A stretch of 58,386 bases of DNA from Oscillospiraceae bacterium (GCA_020025515.1 JAHHRZ010000013.1:1-58386), one strand, 5' to 3'. Numbered from the stretch's first letter, positions 49,391-58,306 are shown. Notes: a model not told the origin generated them from the sequence alone. Translations and numbers: made by a program.

Positions 49391-50482
49391 ATGCTTGATA
49401 AGAGCTTGGAATTAACTGATAAAAGAATTTTAGTTACCGGTGCAGCTGGATTTATCGGCTCTAACCTTGTATTAGAGCTTCTTGGCACCCAGAAGAACAT
49501 TCATATTATTGGTATTGATAATATGAATGACTACTACGATGTGTCCATCAAGGAGTGGCGGTTGGAGGAAATCCAGAAGGAGCTTGCAAAGCACCTCGGC
49601 TCCACTTGGAAGTTTGTGAAGGGCTCCATTGCGGATAAACCACTGGTAAATTCCCTCTTCGCTGAGTATAAGCCTCAGATCGTAGTGAACTTAGCCGCCC
49701 AAGCTGGCGTCCGATATTCCATTACCAACCCGGATGTGTACATCGAGTCCAACATTATTGGCTTCTATAACATTCTGGAGGCTTGCCGTCATTCTTATGA
49801 CAACGGTGAGGAGGGGGTGGCTCACCTGGTATACGCCTCTAGCTCCAGCGTGTACGGTTCCAATAAGAAGGTACCTTACTCTACGGAGGACAAGGTGGAT
49901 AACCCTGTTTCCCTGTACGCTGCCACGAAGAAGTCCAACGAACTGCTAGCCCACGCCTACTCCAAGCTCTATAATATCCCCTCTACGGGCCTGCGTTTCT
50001 TCACGGTCTACGGTCCTGCCGGTCGTCCGGACATGGCCTACTTCGGCTTTACCAACAAGCTGCGGAAGGGCGAGACCATTAAGATTTTCAACTATGGCAA
50101 CTGCAAGCGGGACTTTACCTATGTGGACGATATTGTGGAGGGTGTCAAGCGAGTTATGATGAAGGCCCCTGAGCGCAAAACTGGTGAGGATGGTCTTCCC
50201 GTTCCGCCATATGCCGTCTACAACATTGGAAACTCCGCACCGGAGAACCTGTTGGACTTTGTGACCGTCCTTCAGGAGGAATTGATCCGAGCCGGTGTGC
50301 TCCCCTCTGATTATGACTTTGAGGCCCACGAAGAGCTCGTTCCTATGCAGCCTGGTGATGTGCCTGTGACCTATGCAGACACCACGCCTTTGGAACGAGA
50401 TTTCGGCTTCCGTCCCGCAACGCCTCTCCGTGAGGGCCTGCGGAAGTTTGCACAGTGGTACAAAGAGTTTTATAAGATTTGA
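49391..50482 (+). CDS. UDP-glucuronate 4-epimerase-like SDR protein
   Basis: Extended short-chain dehydrogenase of 363 residues, close to CapI/LspL-type UDP-glucuronate 4-epimerases that interconvert UDP-GlcA and UDP-GalA. NAD-binding GAAGFIGSNLV is at residues about 17-27. AAQAGVRYSITNPDVYIESN is the CapI-type substrate motif, SSSSVYG follows, and the catalytic YAATK tyrosine-lysine pair comes next. RPDMAYFGF and KRDFTYVDDIVEG are also typical. The next gene makes UDP-GlcA, consistent with this call. Codon use switches from AT-rich to GC-rich within its first 40 codons. Confidence 0.92.
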   Translation: MLDKSLELTDKRILVTGAAGFIGSNLVLELLGTQKNIHIIGIDNMNDYYDVSIKEWRLEEIQKELAKHLGSTWKFVKGSIADKPLVNSLFAEYKPQIVVNLAAQAGVRYSITNPDVYIESNIIGFYNILEACRHSYDNGEEGVAHLVYASSSSVYGSNKKVPYSTEDKVDNPVSLYAATKKSNELLAHAYSKLYNIPSTGLRFFTVYGPAGRPDMAYFGFTNKLRKGETIKIFNYGNCKRDFTYVDDIVEGVKRVMMKAPERKTGEDGLPVPPYAVYNIGNSAPENLLDFVTVLQEELIRAGVLPSDYDFEAHEELVPMQPGDVPVTYADTTPLERDFGFRPATPLREGLRKFAQWYKEFYKI

Positions 50483-50498
50483 ATCGAGGATATATAAA

Positions 50499-51740
50499 AT
50501 GAGTAATATGAAAATAGCTGTAGCCGGTACTGGCTATGTTGGAATGTCCATCGCCACATTGCTCGCACTGCACAACCATGTGATGGCTGTAGATATTGTC
50601 CCTGAGAAGGTGGAGAAGATCAACAAGCGGATTTCTCCAATTCAGGATGATTACATCGAAAAATATTTGGCAGAGAAGGAACTGGATCTGACTGCCACTT
50701 TGGATGCCAAGGAAGCTTATACAGACGCAGACTTCGTGGTAATTGCAGCTCCAACCAACTATGACAGTAAGAAGAACTTCTTTGATACCTCTGCTGTGGA
50801 GGCGGTCATCAAGCTGGCTATGGAGTACGCTCCCAATGCCATTATGGTCATCAAGTCCACGATCCCTGTGGGCTACACCAAGTCTGTCCGGGAGAAGTTC
50901 AACACCAAGAACATCATCTTCAGCCCTGAGTTCCTCCGGGAGTCCAAGGCCCTCTACGATAATCTGTACCCCAGCCGTATCATCGTCAGCACGGACCCGG
51001 AGGATCAGCGTCTGATGGATGCCGCCCACACCTTTGCAGAGCTGCTCCAGGAGGGTGCTATCAAGGAAGATATCGACACCTTGTTCATGGGCTTCACCGA
51101 GGCCGAAGCTGTCAAGCTGTTCTCTAACACCTACCTGGCCCTCCGTGTTTCCTATTTCAACGAACTGGATACCTATGCTGAGATGAAGGGTCTGGACACC
51201 CAGAAAATCATTGAGGGCGTTTGCTTGGATCCCAGAATCGGTACCCATTACAACAACCCGTCTTTCGGCTATGGTGGCTACTGCCTGCCTAAGGATACCA
51301 AGCAATTGCTAGCAAACTATCAAGATGTTCCCCAGAATATGATGTCTGCAATTGTCGAATCTAACCGAACCAGAAAGGACTTTATCGCTGATCGTGTTCT
51401 GGAGCTGGCCGGCGCCTATAAGAACTCTGAGGAGTATTCCGCAGATCGTGAGCATGAAGTCGTGGTTGGTGTGTATCGCCTGACTATGAAGTCCAACTCT
51501 GATAACTTCCGTCAATCCTCCATTCAGGGCGTCATGAAACGAATCAAGGCCAAGGGGGCCACTGTTATTATCTACGAGCCCACCTTGGAGAATGGTTCCA
51601 CTTTCTTCGGCTCCAAGGTTGTCAATGACCTAGACGAGTTCAAAAAACAGAGCCAGGCCATTGTTGCAAACCGCTACGATAGCTGCCTTGATGATGTGAA
51701 GGAGAAGGTTTATACCAGAGATATTTTCAAGAGAGATTAA
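50499..51740 (+). CDS. ugd: UDP-glucose 6-dehydrogenase
   Basis: Oxidises UDP-glucose to UDP-glucuronate with two NAD. The 413-residue product has the Rossmann motif VAGTGYVGMS at the N-terminus, STIPVGYT, SPEFLRESKA and the active-site cysteine at residue 262 in GGYCLPKDTKQ. It is of the short bacterial Ugd type. ATG 50499 has CGAGGA upstream; the longer open frame lies inside the epimerase gene. Together with the preceding epimerase it supplies UDP-GlcA and UDP-GalA, so the polymer is probably acidic. Confidence 0.95.
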   Translation: MSNMKIAVAGTGYVGMSIATLLALHNHVMAVDIVPEKVEKINKRISPIQDDYIEKYLAEKELDLTATLDAKEAYTDADFVVIAAPTNYDSKKNFFDTSAVEAVIKLAMEYAPNAIMVIKSTIPVGYTKSVREKFNTKNIIFSPEFLRESKALYDNLYPSRIIVSTDPEDQRLMDAAHTFAELLQEGAIKEDIDTLFMGFTEAEAVKLFSNTYLALRVSYFNELDTYAEMKGLDTQKIIEGVCLDPRIGTHYNNPSFGYGGYCLPKDTKQLLANYQDVPQNMMSAIVESNRTRKDFIADRVLELAGAYKNSEEYSADREHEVVVGVYRLTMKSNSDNFRQSSIQGVMKRIKAKGATVIIYEPTLENGSTFFGSKVVNDLDEFKKQSQAIVANRYDSCLDDVKEKVYTRDIFKRD

Positions 51741-51770
51741 AGCTATAGATTTAAAATGGAGAGAGTTATT

Positions 51771-52811
51771 ATGTCCCTTTTCAAAGATAAAACACTTATG
51801 ATCACCGGCGGTACCGGCTCCTTCGGCAATGCTGTTTTGAACCGTTTTCTGAAAACCGATATCGGTGAGATCCGCATCTTCTCTCGAGATGAGAAGAAGC
51901 AGGATGATATGCGCCACGATTTTCAGGCAAGAATGCCTGAGGTGGCTGATAAAATCAAGTTTTACATTGGAGATGTGAGAGATTTGCAGTCCGTGAAGAA
52001 CGCCACGCGCGGTGTGGACTACATCTTCCACGCCGCCGCTTTGAAGCAGGTGCCCTCCTGCGAGTTCTTCCCCATGGAAGCTGTCCGTACCAATGTTATC
52101 GGCACTGATAATGTTCTGACCGCAGCCATTGAGGAAGGAGTGGAGTCCGTAATCTGCCTCTCCACCGACAAGGCTGCCTATCCCATCAATGCTATGGGCA
52201 TTACCAAAGCCATCGAGGAGAAGGTGGCGGTGGCCCGGTCCCGGAACTCCGGTAAAACCAAGATTTGCTGCACCCGCTACGGCAATGTGATGTGTAGCCG
52301 CGGCTCCGTGATTCCTTTGTGGATCGACCAGATCAAAAACGGGAACCCCATCACCATTACCGAGCCCTCTATGACCCGTTTTATCATGAGCCTGGAGGAA
52401 GCTGTAGATCTGGTGCTCTTCGCTTTTGAGCACGGAGAGAATGGTGACCTTCTGATTCAGAAGGCTCCTGCCTGCACCATCGAGACCCAGGCCAAAGCGG
52501 TTTGTGAGTTGTTTGGTGGGAAGACTGAGGAAATTAAAGTCATCGGTATCCGCCACGGCGAGAAGATGTATGAAACTCTGCTCACCAACGAGGAGTGTGC
52601 GAAGGCAGTTGATATGGGCAACTTCTACTGTGTGCCCGCTGACAACCGTGGCCTCAACTACGACAAGTATTTCAAGGAAGGCAATCAGGAACGCAACACG
52701 CTCACTGAGTTCAACTCCAACAACACCAAATTACTGAATGTGGAGGAGACCAAGGTCAAGATTGCGGCTCTTGCTTATATTCAGGAAGAACTTGCAAAGG
52801 CAGGTAAATAA
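51771..52811 (+). CDS. capE: UDP-GlcNAc 4,6-dehydratase/5-epimerase CapE (FnlA)
   Basis: First enzyme of UDP-L-FucNAc synthesis: dehydrates UDP-GlcNAc at C4/C6 and epimerises C5. The 346-residue SDR has TGGTGSFGNAVL for cofactor binding, AAALKQVPSCEFFP and the inverting-dehydratase MxxxK catalytic motif in NAMGITK in place of YxxxK. RYGNVMCSRGSVIP and the long C-terminal DNRGLNYDKYF segment are CapE-typical. ATG 51771 follows GGAGAGAG. Operon order CapE, CapF, PglD-like, CapG. Confidence 0.95.
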   Translation: MSLFKDKTLMITGGTGSFGNAVLNRFLKTDIGEIRIFSRDEKKQDDMRHDFQARMPEVADKIKFYIGDVRDLQSVKNATRGVDYIFHAAALKQVPSCEFFPMEAVRTNVIGTDNVLTAAIEEGVESVICLSTDKAAYPINAMGITKAIEEKVAVARSRNSGKTKICCTRYGNVMCSRGSVIPLWIDQIKNGNPITITEPSMTRFIMSLEEAVDLVLFAFEHGENGDLLIQKAPACTIETQAKAVCELFGGKTEEIKVIGIRHGEKMYETLLTNEECAKAVDMGNFYCVPADNRGLNYDKYFKEGNQERNTLTEFNSNNTKLLNVEETKVKIAALAYIQEELAKAGK

Positions 52812-52812
52812 A

Positions 52813-54012
52813 ATGAAAGTTTTAGTTACTGGCGCCAAAGGATTTGTAGGAAGGAATTTGGTCTGTAACCTCCGCAACATTGCAGAAGGCAAGAATCGCA
52901 CTCGCCCCAACCTGACCATTGATGACATTTATGAATACGATATCACCAGTACTTTTGAAGAACTGGATACATACTGCGCGGACTGTGATTTTGTGTTCAA
53001 TCTGGCTGGTGTGAACCGTCCCAAGGACGAAAGCGAATTTATGAAGGGCAACTTCGGCTTTGCCAGCACATTGTTGGATACCCTGAAAAAGCACAACAAC
53101 ACATGCCCCATCATGCTGTCGTCCTCCATCCAGGCTACGCTGATCGGCCGTTATGGGCAGTCGGACTATGGCAAATCGAAGCTTGCCGGTGAGGAACTGT
53201 TCTTTGACTATGCTAAAGAAACCGATGCACCGGTTTTGGTATATCGTTTCCCCAATCTGTTTGGTAAGTGGTGCCGCCCCAACTATAATAGTGCTGTTGC
53301 TACATTCTGTAATAACATTGCAAACGATTTGCCTATTCAGGTCAATGATCGCGCCACCGAGTTGGAGCTGCTGTACATTGACGATTTGGTGGAGGATTTG
53401 ATGGACGCTCTGGAGGGCAAGGCGCACCGCTGTGACTATGATGGCCTGAATCCGGTATTTGGGGAAAATGGACGATACTACGCCGTTCCTACTACCCACA
53501 AAGTCACTTTGGGTGAGATTGTGGATCTGCTGGAGTCCTTCAAGGCTCAGCCCCAAACCCTGGTGATGCCCGAAATTGCAAACAACAGCTTCGCCAAAAA
53601 GCTGTACTCCACCTATCTCAGCTACCTGCCCAAGGAGGCTGTCAGCTTTCCCTTGAAGATGAATGTGGACGAGCGAGGCAGTTTCACAGAGTTGCTGAAA
53701 ACCAAGAGCTGCGGTCAGGTTTCTGTGAATATTTCCAAGCCCGGTATCACCAAAGGGCAACACTGGCACAACAGCAAATGGGAGTTCTTTATTGTGGTAT
53801 CTGGTCATGGCCTGATCCAGGAGCGAAAGATCGGCTCTGACGAGGTTCTGGAGTTTGAAGTCTCCGGCGATAAGATCGAAGCCATCCATATGCTGCCCGG
53901 TTACACTCATAACATCATCAACCTCAGCGAGACGGAGGATCTGGTGACCGTCATGTGGGCCAACGAGCAGTTTGACCCCAATCAGCCAGATACTTTCTTT
54001 GAAAAGGTGTAA
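52813..54012 (+). CDS. capF: CapF-type bifunctional 3-epimerase/4-reductase (FnlB)
   Basis: Second step of UDP-L-FucNAc synthesis: C3 epimerisation by the cupin domain and NADPH-dependent C4 reduction by the SDR domain. The 399-residue product has TGAKGFVGRNL at the N-terminus, FNLAGVNRPKDESEF, the reductase YGKSK motif (QSDYGKSKLAGE), and a C-terminal cupin (about 280-395) with the metal motif KGQHWHNSKWEFF. Length and two-domain layout match Staphylococcus CapF. Start is one base after the CapE stop. Confidence 0.95.
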   Translation: MKVLVTGAKGFVGRNLVCNLRNIAEGKNRTRPNLTIDDIYEYDITSTFEELDTYCADCDFVFNLAGVNRPKDESEFMKGNFGFASTLLDTLKKHNNTCPIMLSSSIQATLIGRYGQSDYGKSKLAGEELFFDYAKETDAPVLVYRFPNLFGKWCRPNYNSAVATFCNNIANDLPIQVNDRATELELLYIDDLVEDLMDALEGKAHRCDYDGLNPVFGENGRYYAVPTTHKVTLGEIVDLLESFKAQPQTLVMPEIANNSFAKKLYSTYLSYLPKEAVSFPLKMNVDERGSFTELLKTKSCGQVSVNISKPGITKGQHWHNSKWEFFIVVSGHGLIQERKIGSDEVLEFEVSGDKIEAIHMLPGYTHNIINLSETEDLVTVMWANEQFDPNQPDTFFEKV

Positions 54013-54015
54013 TGG

Positions 54016-54522
54016 ATGAAGCTGATCATTTTAGGGGCAGGGGGCTACGGGAGGACCGTAGCCGATTTGGCCCGGCAGTCCGGAAAGTATGAGACCGTTG
54101 CATTCTTAGATGACAATGCAGATGGTGTTTTGGGCAAGTGCGGAGAATTTGCAGATTTTGCTGATGGTAATACGCAGATGTATCCGGCCTTTGGAAACAA
54201 TGCAGATCGCCTTAGCTGGCTGGACAAGCTGGAGGCGGAGGATGTGCCCGTTCCCACCATCATCCACGCAACAGCTTATGTGAGCCCAACAGTAAATATT
54301 TGGAAGGGCTGCGTGGCGTTGCCTGGTGCCATCGTCAACGCGGGTTGTCAGGTGAAACGGGGATGCATCATCAACTGTGGTGCAATCGTGGATCATGGCT
54401 GCATCGTGGAAGAGGGGACCCATGTTTGCCTGGGAGCGATCATTAAGGCAGAAAATCGGATTCCAAAGTGTATGAAAATTGAAGCGGGTCAAGTGGTTGA
54501 GAACCGTACTTACCCGCTGTGA
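54016..54522 (+). CDS. PglD-like sugar acyltransferase, stand-alone
   Basis: A 168-residue homologue of PglD/NeuD-type hexapeptide acyltransferases: N-terminal UDP-sugar-binding domain (LIILGAGGYGRTVADLA, VAFLDDN, YPAFGNN) and a short left-handed beta helix. The catalytic histidine is present (His127 in IVDHGC), unlike in the fusion at 34306-35667, with which it shares the LDDN and PAFG blocks and a shortened C-terminus without the usual GVPAK closing motif. It is inserted between capF and capG, two genes that normally act consecutively, so it may acylate an intermediate or compete for it. Confidence 0.87.
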   Translation: MKLIILGAGGYGRTVADLARQSGKYETVAFLDDNADGVLGKCGEFADFADGNTQMYPAFGNNADRLSWLDKLEAEDVPVPTIIHATAYVSPTVNIWKGCVALPGAIVNAGCQVKRGCIINCGAIVDHGCIVEEGTHVCLGAIIKAENRIPKCMKIEAGQVVENRTYPL

Positions 54523-54536
54523 CAAGGAGAAATATT

Positions 54537-55697
54537 ATGGCTTCTTTCAAGAATAATGGTAAGCTGAAGTTGCTGATCATTGTAGGTACCCGTCCGGAGA
54601 TTATCCGGTTGGCGGAGGTGATCAAGAAGTGCCGCAAGTACTTCGATTGTCTCTTGGCTCATACTGGACAGAACTACGACTACAACCTGAACGGCGTCTT
54701 TTTCCATGACCTGGAGTTGGACGACCCCGATATCTATATGGAGGCCGTTGGTGATACCTTGGGTCAGACCATGGGAAACATCATCGCTAAGTCCTATGAC
54801 CTGATGGTGGACCTGAAACCCGACGCGGTGCTGGTTCTGGGTGACACCAACTCCTGCCTCAGCGTTATCGGTGCCAAGCGTCTTCACATTCCTATTTTCC
54901 ACATGGAAGCAGGCAACCGTTGCAAGGACGAGTGCCTGCCCGAGGAGACGAACCGCCGTATTGTGGACATCATTTCCGATGTGAATATGGCTTACTCCGA
55001 GCACGCCCGTCGGTATCTGGCCGATTGCGGCCTGCCCAAAGAGCGCACTTATGTGACGGGCAGCCCCATGGCTGAGGTGCTTCATAAGAACCTGGAGAAG
55101 ATTGAGGCTTCTGATGTCCATGCCCGTCTGGGCTTGGAGAAGGGTAAGTACATCCTGCTCTCTGCCCACCGGGAGGAGAACATCGATACGGAGACGAACT
55201 TTTTGTCCCTGTTTCATGCCATCAATGCCATTGCAGAGAAGTACGATATGCCCATACTGTACTCTTGCCACCCCCGCAGCAAAAAGCGCTTGGAGACCTC
55301 TGGCTTCCAACTGGACAAGCGTGTGATCCAGCATGAGCCTCTGGGCTTCCATGACTATAACTGCCTACAGATGAACGCATTTGCGGTGATCTCCGACTCC
55401 GGTACTCTACCCGAGGAGAGCAGCTTCTTCACCAGTGTGGGGCATCCCTTCCCCGCAGTCTGCATCCGCACCTCTACCGAGCGTCCTGAGTCTCTGGACA
55501 AGGCTGGATTCGTCCTGGCCGGTATCGAGGGCAATGGCCTCATTCAGGCTGTGGAGACGGCCGTGGAGATGAACCGGGAGGGAGACCACGGCATTCCTGT
55601 CCCCGACTATGTGGAGGAGAATGTGTCCACAAAGGTGGTCAAGATCATCCAGAGCTATACCGGTGTGGTTAATAAGATGGTCTGGCGAAAAAGCTGA
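54537..55697 (+). CDS. capG: UDP-N-acetyl-L-talosamine/L-fucosamine 2-epimerase CapG (FnlC)
   Basis: Last step of UDP-L-FucNAc synthesis, a C2 epimerase of the UDP-GlcNAc 2-epimerase (WecB) fold. The 386-residue product has IIVGTRPEIIRLAEVI, HTGQNYDYNL, LVLGDTNSCLS, FHMEAGNRCKDECLPEE (over two strands), SAHREENID and the C-terminal SDSGTLPEESSF. The CKDECLPEETNR variant is typical of the FnlC/CapG branch. ATG 54537 has AAGGAG upstream. It is the last intact gene of the capsule operon; no clear terminator follows. Confidence 0.94.
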   Translation: MASFKNNGKLKLLIIVGTRPEIIRLAEVIKKCRKYFDCLLAHTGQNYDYNLNGVFFHDLELDDPDIYMEAVGDTLGQTMGNIIAKSYDLMVDLKPDAVLVLGDTNSCLSVIGAKRLHIPIFHMEAGNRCKDECLPEETNRRIVDIISDVNMAYSEHARRYLADCGLPKERTYVTGSPMAEVLHKNLEKIEASDVHARLGLEKGKYILLSAHREENIDTETNFLSLFHAINAIAEKYDMPILYSCHPRSKKRLETSGFQLDKRVIQHEPLGFHDYNCLQMNAFAVISDSGTLPEESSFFTSVGHPFPAVCIRTSTERPESLDKAGFVLAGIEGNGLIQAVETAVEMNREGDHGIPVPDYVEENVSTKVVKIIQSYTGVVNKMVWRKS

Positions 55698-55768
55698 TAT
55701 AAAACTGTGGTTAACCGGAAAGTGTACATTGCTTGGAGTTAGGTCTGTGAAAATATTAGCACCTCCGT

Positions 55769-55790
55769 GATAAAAATTTCATTGACGTTT
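55769..55790 (+). repeat. Isolated copy of an IS21-type end repeat
   Basis: GATAAAAATTTCATTGACGTTT closely matches the four direct repeats at 57992-58093 and lies next to an IstB fragment. It marks the remains of an IS21-family element just after the capsule operon. Confidence 0.5.
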
Positions 55791-55814
55791 ATAAAGTGTG
55801 ATCCTGACTAGCAA

Positions 55815-55992
55815 GAAGCATTTCAGCGGGTGGGGCGAGCAGCTCAGTGGCACGGTATTGCAACAGCATTGCTTGACAGACTGCTACACCACGCTCATGT
55901 CATTAACATCCGTGGAAAAACCTGCCGTCTCCGGGGCCGACTGAAGGCCGGAATCCAGACAGCTCCACCGGCAGATATCCCGGCTGAACCGT
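55815..55992 (+). pseudogene. IS21-type IstB C-terminal remnant
   Basis: Two frames give pieces of the IstB ATPase C-terminus: FSGWGEQLSGTVL, then after a frameshift near 55858 ATALLDRLLHHAHVINIRG and KTCRLRGRLKAG. No Walker motifs are present. A dead fragment. Confidence 0.6.
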
Positions 55993-56041
55993 AACCGGCG
56001 GTAATAATTCCGGCCTTGACAGGTGTCAGCACCGATGCCTC

Positions 56042-56190
56042 TCAGCTGAATTCCGTCCGTTCCCATGGGACGGTATCTCCGTCCCAGTACTTCTTGACTG
56101 TGTTGCAGGAGATATGCAGTTGTGCAGCAATCTGACGCTGGTTCACACCCTCCGATAAGGTACAATAAATTGCGCAAATCGAAAAATAAA
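56042..56190 (-). pseudogene. IS21-type IstA N-terminal remnant
   Basis: On the minus strand the frame LSEGVNQRQIAAQLHISCNT then VKKYWDGDTVPWER is the helix-turn-helix start of an IstA transposase. It has no start codon in context and ends after a few codons. It is opposite in direction to the IstB fragments, so rearrangement has taken place. Confidence 0.6.
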
Positions 56191-56261
56191 AATAGACACG
56201 GTTTGTGGGTCTCTGGTAGAATGAAATTGCTACACAACATTCTGAGAGGAGACAGCAAACC

Positions 56262-56851
56262 ATGTCTAACAACATTGTACAGTTCAACGAGGAGATTATC
56301 AAGGGGCAAATTAAAGAATTGGTCCGTGACAGCGTGGAGGAAACGCTGAATAACCTTCTGGAAGCAGAGGCAGACAAACTGACCCAGGCAGCGCGCTATG
56401 AGCGCAAGGAATCTCGCCAGGGCTACCGCAGCGGACATTACGACCGGAAGCTGACAACTACCTCCGGCGATGTGATGCCCCATGTCCCCCAGCTGAAAGG
56501 TGTTCCGTTTGAGACAGCAATCATTGAGCGTTACCGCCGTCGTGAAAGCAGCGTGGAAGAGGCTCTTATAGAAATGTACCTTGCCGGCGTTTCTGTTCGC
56601 CGGGTAGAGGACATCACAGGGGCTCTGTGGGGGAGCAAGGTTTCTGCATCTACCATCAGTGAGCTGAACAAGAAAGCCTACGCCAATATTGAGGTTTGGC
56701 GTAACCGTTCCCTCAAGGGAAGCAAAGTATCCCTATGTGTATGTGGATGGAATTTACCTGAAACGAAATTGGGGCGGAGAATACGAAAATGTGGCTGCCG
56801 TCAATGAGGACGGTTATCGTGAGGTTTTAGGAGCTGCTGAGGGGATGAAAG
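56262..56851 (+). pseudogene. IS256-type (mutator) transposase, frameshifted and truncated
   Basis: N-terminal part of an IS256-family transposase: MSNNIVQFNEEIIKGQIKEL, then YRSGHYDRKL, and VSVRRVEDITGALWGSKVS. A frameshift at about 56725 moves the match to a second frame (YPYVYVDGIYLKRNWGGEYE, then NEDGYREVLGAAEGMK). Similarity stops at 56851, exactly where an IS66-like end (GTAAGCG) begins. The DDE catalytic core is therefore mostly lost. AGAGGAGA precedes the start. Confidence 0.8.
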
Positions 56852-57525
56852 GTAAGCGTAAAATCTGCCCCCGGATTGAAAATCGCTCTCCAATATGAAA
56901 CAATACCCTCGTATCGTAGCGGGTAGCCAACGAGACTGGCATAGAGTCTGTGGCAGTTTCGTTGAGTTCGGAATATGGAGGTATTTTCATGAGCAGAGAA
57001 TTACAAACACCCAATCAGTAGAATAAACTGGCTCTCTGGGCAGAGCGAATCTTAGCCTGCCGGGACAGCGGACAAGGGGTAAAAGCCTGGTGCCGGGAGC
57101 GTAATATTTGCGAGGGAACCTTCTACAAATGGCAGAAAAAGCTGTTTGAAATGGCCAGGGCTCAGCAGCAGTCTGGCTTTGCAGATATCACACCAATGCC
57201 CCGACATTCCTCAGATATAGCCGTTACCGTCCGGATCGCCGGAACGGAAGCAGACATCCACAGCGGTGCAGATGCGGAGACTGTTGGCATGGTACTCCGT
57301 TTTCTAAAGTCATGCTGAGTGATTTTACCGGAGCTGACAAGGTGTACATTGCCTGTGGCTACACAGATTTGCGCCGTGGAATAGATGGTCTTTCCTCTAT
57401 GGTGCAGGAGGCCTTTGTCCTGGATCCATTTACCAATACCCTGTTCCTATTCTGTGGCAGACGCCGGGATCGGATCAAGGCGCTTTACTGGGAAGGCAAT
57501 GGTTTTGTCCTTCTATACAAACGAC
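56852..57525 (+). mobile_element. Truncated IS66-type element inserted in the IS256 transposase
   Basis: Starts with GTAAGCG, the typical IS66 terminus, at the break point of the IS256 gene. It contains the tnpA and tnpB genes described separately, and is cut off inside tnpB by an IS21-type istB fragment at about 57525. tnpC and the right end are missing. Confidence 0.6.
56989..57318 (+). pseudogene. tnpA: IS66 TnpA with a premature TAG
   Basis: A 109-codon frame with GGAGG before ATG 56989, matching IS66 TnpA (LALWAERILACRDSGQGVKAW, then CRERNICEGTFYKWQKKLF). Codon 11 is TAG (57019-57021); the rest is open to the stop overlapping tnpB. Nonfunctional unless the stop is suppressed or a downstream start is used. 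Confidence 0.75.
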
Positions 57526-57539
57526 TAATGTGGTCATGA
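57312..57539 (+). pseudogene. tnpB: IS66 TnpB, truncated at the 3' end
   Basis: Matches IS66 TnpB from ATG 57312: VYIACGYTDLRRGIDGLSSM, then FLFCGRRRDRIKALYWEGNG and FVLLYKRL. The normal C-terminal 40 or so residues are missing; the frame runs a few codons into IS21 sequence and stops at 57539. Confidence 0.8.
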
Positions 57540-57985
57540 TTGGAAATCCGGGAACCGGAAAGACTCATCTGTCCATTGCATTGGGTCTCAAGGCCTGTAT
57601 GCAGGGCTTGAAGGTAAGACTCTACACGGCAGCCAATCTTTCCAACGAGCTCATTGAAGCGCTGGATGGGCACCGACTGCTGAAGCTGGAGAAGCAGATA
57701 GCCAGCTGCGATCTGCTGATAATTGACGAGATGAGCTATATTACCTTTAACCGGCACCAGTCGGAGCTGCTGTTTAAAGTCATTGCAGACCGCAGTGAGC
57801 GAAAAAGCATCATTGTATCTACCAATCTGGCGTTCTCAGACTGGCTGACCATGTTTGAGAACCAGACAATGGTGGCCGCAATGATTGACCGGCTGACCTA
57901 CCGCAGCTTCGTCCTGAACATGAATTCCGACCGGCCATACCGGGCAGAATTCGCAGCCCAATCTGATACCCCAATTGGAGACTGA
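57524..57985 (+). pseudogene. istB: IS21-type IstB ATPase, 5'-truncated
   Basis: AAA+ helper ATPase of an IS21-family element. Walker A (VMIGNPGTGKTH) is at the very start, followed by LLIIDEMSYITF (Walker B) and sensor region KSIIVSTNLAFSDW. The N-terminal third, including the usual initiator region, is replaced by tnpB sequence. A GTG at 57530 could start translation, but no ribosome binding site is evident. No istA is adjacent. Confidence 0.82.
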
Positions 57986-57991
57986 AGATGT

Positions 57992-58093
57992 GGTAAAATA
58001 ATTCAGTGTCAAAGTTTACCGGACTGGTAAACTATTTCATTGTCAACGCTGGTAGACAAATTCAGTGCCAGTGGTAAAGAAATTCATTGACAT
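57992..58093 (+). repeat. Four direct repeats, probable IS21-type right end
   Basis: Four imperfect copies of about 21 bases with consensus GGTAAA-N2-AATTCA-T-GTCA at 57992-58012, 58026-58046, 58051-58070 and 58073-58093. IS21-family ends carry multiple direct repeats as transposase-binding sites, and these follow the istB fragment directly. Confidence 0.6.
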
Positions 58094-58269
58094 TTACAGG
58101 TCTGCAAGCGGTTCTTTTCCCGCTTCATCCATAGCTTTTTCAGGTTAAAGCCTAACGCAAGGAAATAACACTCCGCCGTCACATTTGCCTTCTCTTTTGT
58201 CAGAAAACGACGAAACCCAAAGTCGTTTTTGAGCAGGCCAAAGGTAAGCGTCAAACCTGACAGTGTATA
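58084..58269 (-). pseudogene. IS1182-type transposase C-terminal remnant
   Basis: Minus-strand frame TFGLLKNDFGFRRFLTKEKA then NVTAECYFLALGFNLKKLW is the C-terminal end of an IS1182-family transposase. Only about 60 codons remain. The upstream part of the open frame (58270-58335) belongs to unrelated sequence with a terminator. Confidence 0.65.
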
Positions 58270-58275
58270 AAAATT

Positions 58276-58302
58276 GGCGTGGCCCCGATTGGGGGCCACG
58301 CC
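58276..58302 (-). terminator. Terminator hairpin on the minus strand
   Basis: A perfect 11-bp stem (58276-58286 with 58292-58302) followed on the minus strand by AATTTTT. It lies directly after the end of the partial gene that enters from the right edge. Confidence 0.75.
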
Positions 58303-58306
58303 TTGC

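Noticed and set aside
57992..58093. CRISPR array
   Set aside because: The copies are imperfect, only 1-13 bases apart, without spacers of regular length, and they adjoin an istB gene; IS21 end repeats explain them.
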